A DNA stretch of 12,483 nucleotides, from NCBI GenBank assembly GCA_946494635.1, contig CAMMCS010000040.1, positions 1 to 12,483 on the forward strand, written 5' to 3'. The stretch's first letter is position 1, and each line of letters opens with the position of its first letter. Source of the DNA: an uncultured Oscillibacter sp. (GTDB taxonomy: Bacteria; Bacillota; Clostridia; Oscillospirales; Oscillospiraceae). Both the position numbers and the translations under genes were made by a program. Below, in pieces: positions 11,569 to 12,483 of the stretch. Under the pieces are notes generated by a model. It did not search any database, was not told the origin of the DNA, and worked only from the letters and a program-made list of their open reading frames with translations.

Positions 11569-12483
11569 ATGGCTGCCAATATGTCCCCCAAGAAGAACCC
11601 CATGCCCCATCAGGACCCCCAGGTCCGCAGTCACAACTTTGACGAGGTGGCCCTGGGCTACACCAAGGAGCAGGCCATGGACGAGGCGGCCCGGTGCCTC
11701 CACTGCAAGAACCGGCCCTGCGTGAGCGGCTGCCCGGTGCAGATCAACATTCCCGATTTCATTGCCAAGGTGGCGGAGGGCGACTTTGAGGCCGCCTATC
11801 AGATCATCGCCGCCGACAGCGCCCTGCCCGCCGTGTGCGGTCGGGTCTGCCCCCAGGAGAACCAGTGCGAGGCCAAGTGCGTCCGGGGCATCAAGACCGA
11901 GCCCGTGGGCATCGGCCGGCTGGAGCGCTTTGTGGCCGACTGGCACAACTCCCACACCTGCGACCTGCCCCCCAGGCCCACCCCCAACGGCCACAAGGTG
12001 GCTGTCATCGGCTCCGGCCCCGCGGGACTGACCTGCGCCGGGGATCTGGCCCGGAAGGGCTACGACGTCACCGTCTTTGAGGCCCTCCACCTGGCCGGCG
12101 GCGTGCTGGTGTACGGCATTCCGGAGTTCCGCCTGCCCAAGGCCATCGTGCAGAAAGAGGTGGACACCCTGAAGGACCTGGGCGTCAAGGTGGAGACCAA
12201 CATGGTCATCGGCCGGGCCATCACCATCGACGAGCTGAAGGAGGAGTTCGGCTTTGAGGCGGTGTTCATCGGCTCCGGCGCCGGCCTGCCCAAGTTTATG
12301 AACATCCCCGGCGAGAACCTGAAGGGGGTCTATTCCGCCAACGAGTTCCTCACCCGGATCAACCTGATGAAGGCCTACAAGGAGGGCTCCGACACCCCCA
12401 TCCAGCACGGCAAAAAGGTGGCCGTGGTGGGCGGCGGCAACGTGGCCATGGACGCGGCCCGCTGCGCCAAGCGCCTGGGGGCC
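11569..12483 (+). CDS. nfnB: NADH-dependent ferredoxin:NADP oxidoreductase, large subunit NfnB / GltA-like (3' end outside window)
   Basis: The first 305 codons of a protein usually near 465 residues; the frame is open to the window end. The N-terminal iron-sulfur region has Cys43-x2-Cys46-x4-Cys51-x3-Cys55 and a second group Cys90, Cys94, Cys100, Cys104, for two [4Fe-4S] clusters. GSGPAG (148-153) binds FAD, GGVLVYGIPEFRLPK (177-191) is conserved in the glutamate synthase beta-subunit family, and GGGNVAMDAAR (288-298) is the second nucleotide site. Because nfnA stands directly upstream with a one-base gap, this is the bifurcating NfnB rather than a glutamate synthase subunit. In the family this subunit carries the bifurcating FAD and binds NADPH. 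Translation is probably coupled to nfnA. The missing part lies to the right of the window. Confidence 0.93.
   Translation, partial: MAANMSPKKNPMPHQDPQVRSHNFDEVALGYTKEQAMDEAARCLHCKNRPCVSGCPVQINIPDFIAKVAEGDFEAAYQIIAADSALPAVCGRVCPQENQCEAKCVRGIKTEPVGIGRLERFVADWHNSHTCDLPPRPTPNGHKVAVIGSGPAGLTCAGDLARKGYDVTVFEALHLAGGVLVYGIPEFRLPKAIVQKEVDTLKDLGVKVETNMVIGRAITIDELKEEFGFEAVFIGSGAGLPKFMNIPGENLKGVYSANEFLTRINLMKAYKEGSDTPIQHGKKVAVVGGGNVAMDAARCAKRLGA

Noticed and set aside
10662..11603. Minus-strand open frame of about 310 codons opposite nfnA
   Set aside because: A shadow produced by codon bias; His/Ala/Gly-rich without motifs, while nfnA has all cofactor motifs.
11548..12408. Minus-strand open frame opposite nfnB
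   Set aside because: Same reason: the plus-strand frame has the FeS, FAD and nucleotide motifs and the operon spacing to nfnA.
1..12483. CRISPR array, tRNA, rRNA or insertion sequence
   Set aside because: No regularly spaced repeats, no cloverleaf-like or rRNA-like sequence, and no transposase or integrase frame were found.

Overview
The window looks like Gram-positive anaerobe DNA of the Clostridia type (high GC, strong AGGAGG-like ribosome sites, sigma-A-like TTGACA/TATAAT promoters, spore maturation genes SpmA/SpmB, electron-bifurcating NfnAB). It seems to hold two different genomic backgrounds. In positions 1 to about 4660, arginine is written almost only as CGC: the glycosyltransferase gene has 20 CGC of 23 Arg codons and no CGG. 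From about 4675 on, CGG dominates: the Crp/Fnr gene has 15 CGG of 22. The switch falls in a short G/C-rich palindrome between two facing terminators. It may be a metagenomic assembly join or a real transfer boundary. The right part resembles Oscillospiraceae of the Flavonifractor/Lawsonibacter kind; the left part is another Clostridia-like lineage I cannot place. Both placements are inference.

Left part (1-4660): a polyG-rich contig edge and terminator, then a large membrane protein on the minus strand that fuses a YfhO-type GT-C glycosyltransferase to a C-terminal GtrA flippase domain. Diverging from it is a GtrB/CsbB-type polyprenyl-phosphate glycosyltransferase. The pair would encode a complete three-step pathway for decorating a surface polymer: charge the lipid with sugar inside, flip it, transfer the sugar outside. 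The two genes are driven from back-to-back promoters.

Middle (4675-8540): a minus-strand set spmA, spmB, dapF and an SLC1-type amino-acid symporter whose side-chain-binding arginine is replaced by alanine. Divergent to spmA is a short AbrB-family regulator with a CxxC...CxxC tail (8541), followed by a perfect-palindrome terminator, then a small zinc-ribbon protein of unknown role (9027).

Right (9400-12483): a redox block. An 86-residue protein resembling only the glycyl-radical C-terminus of class III ribonucleotide reductase (NrdD) is divergent from a Crp/Fnr-family regulator. A perfect inverted repeat between them sits at -41.5 relative to the predicted start of the NrdD-like transcript. 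Downstream come nfnA and the first 305 codons of nfnB (NADH-dependent ferredoxin:NADP oxidoreductase), under a promoter overlapped by a Rex-like or Crp/Fnr-like site. The most interesting items are the stand-alone glycyl-radical domain with its likely regulator and the YfhO-GtrA fusion with its divergent partner.
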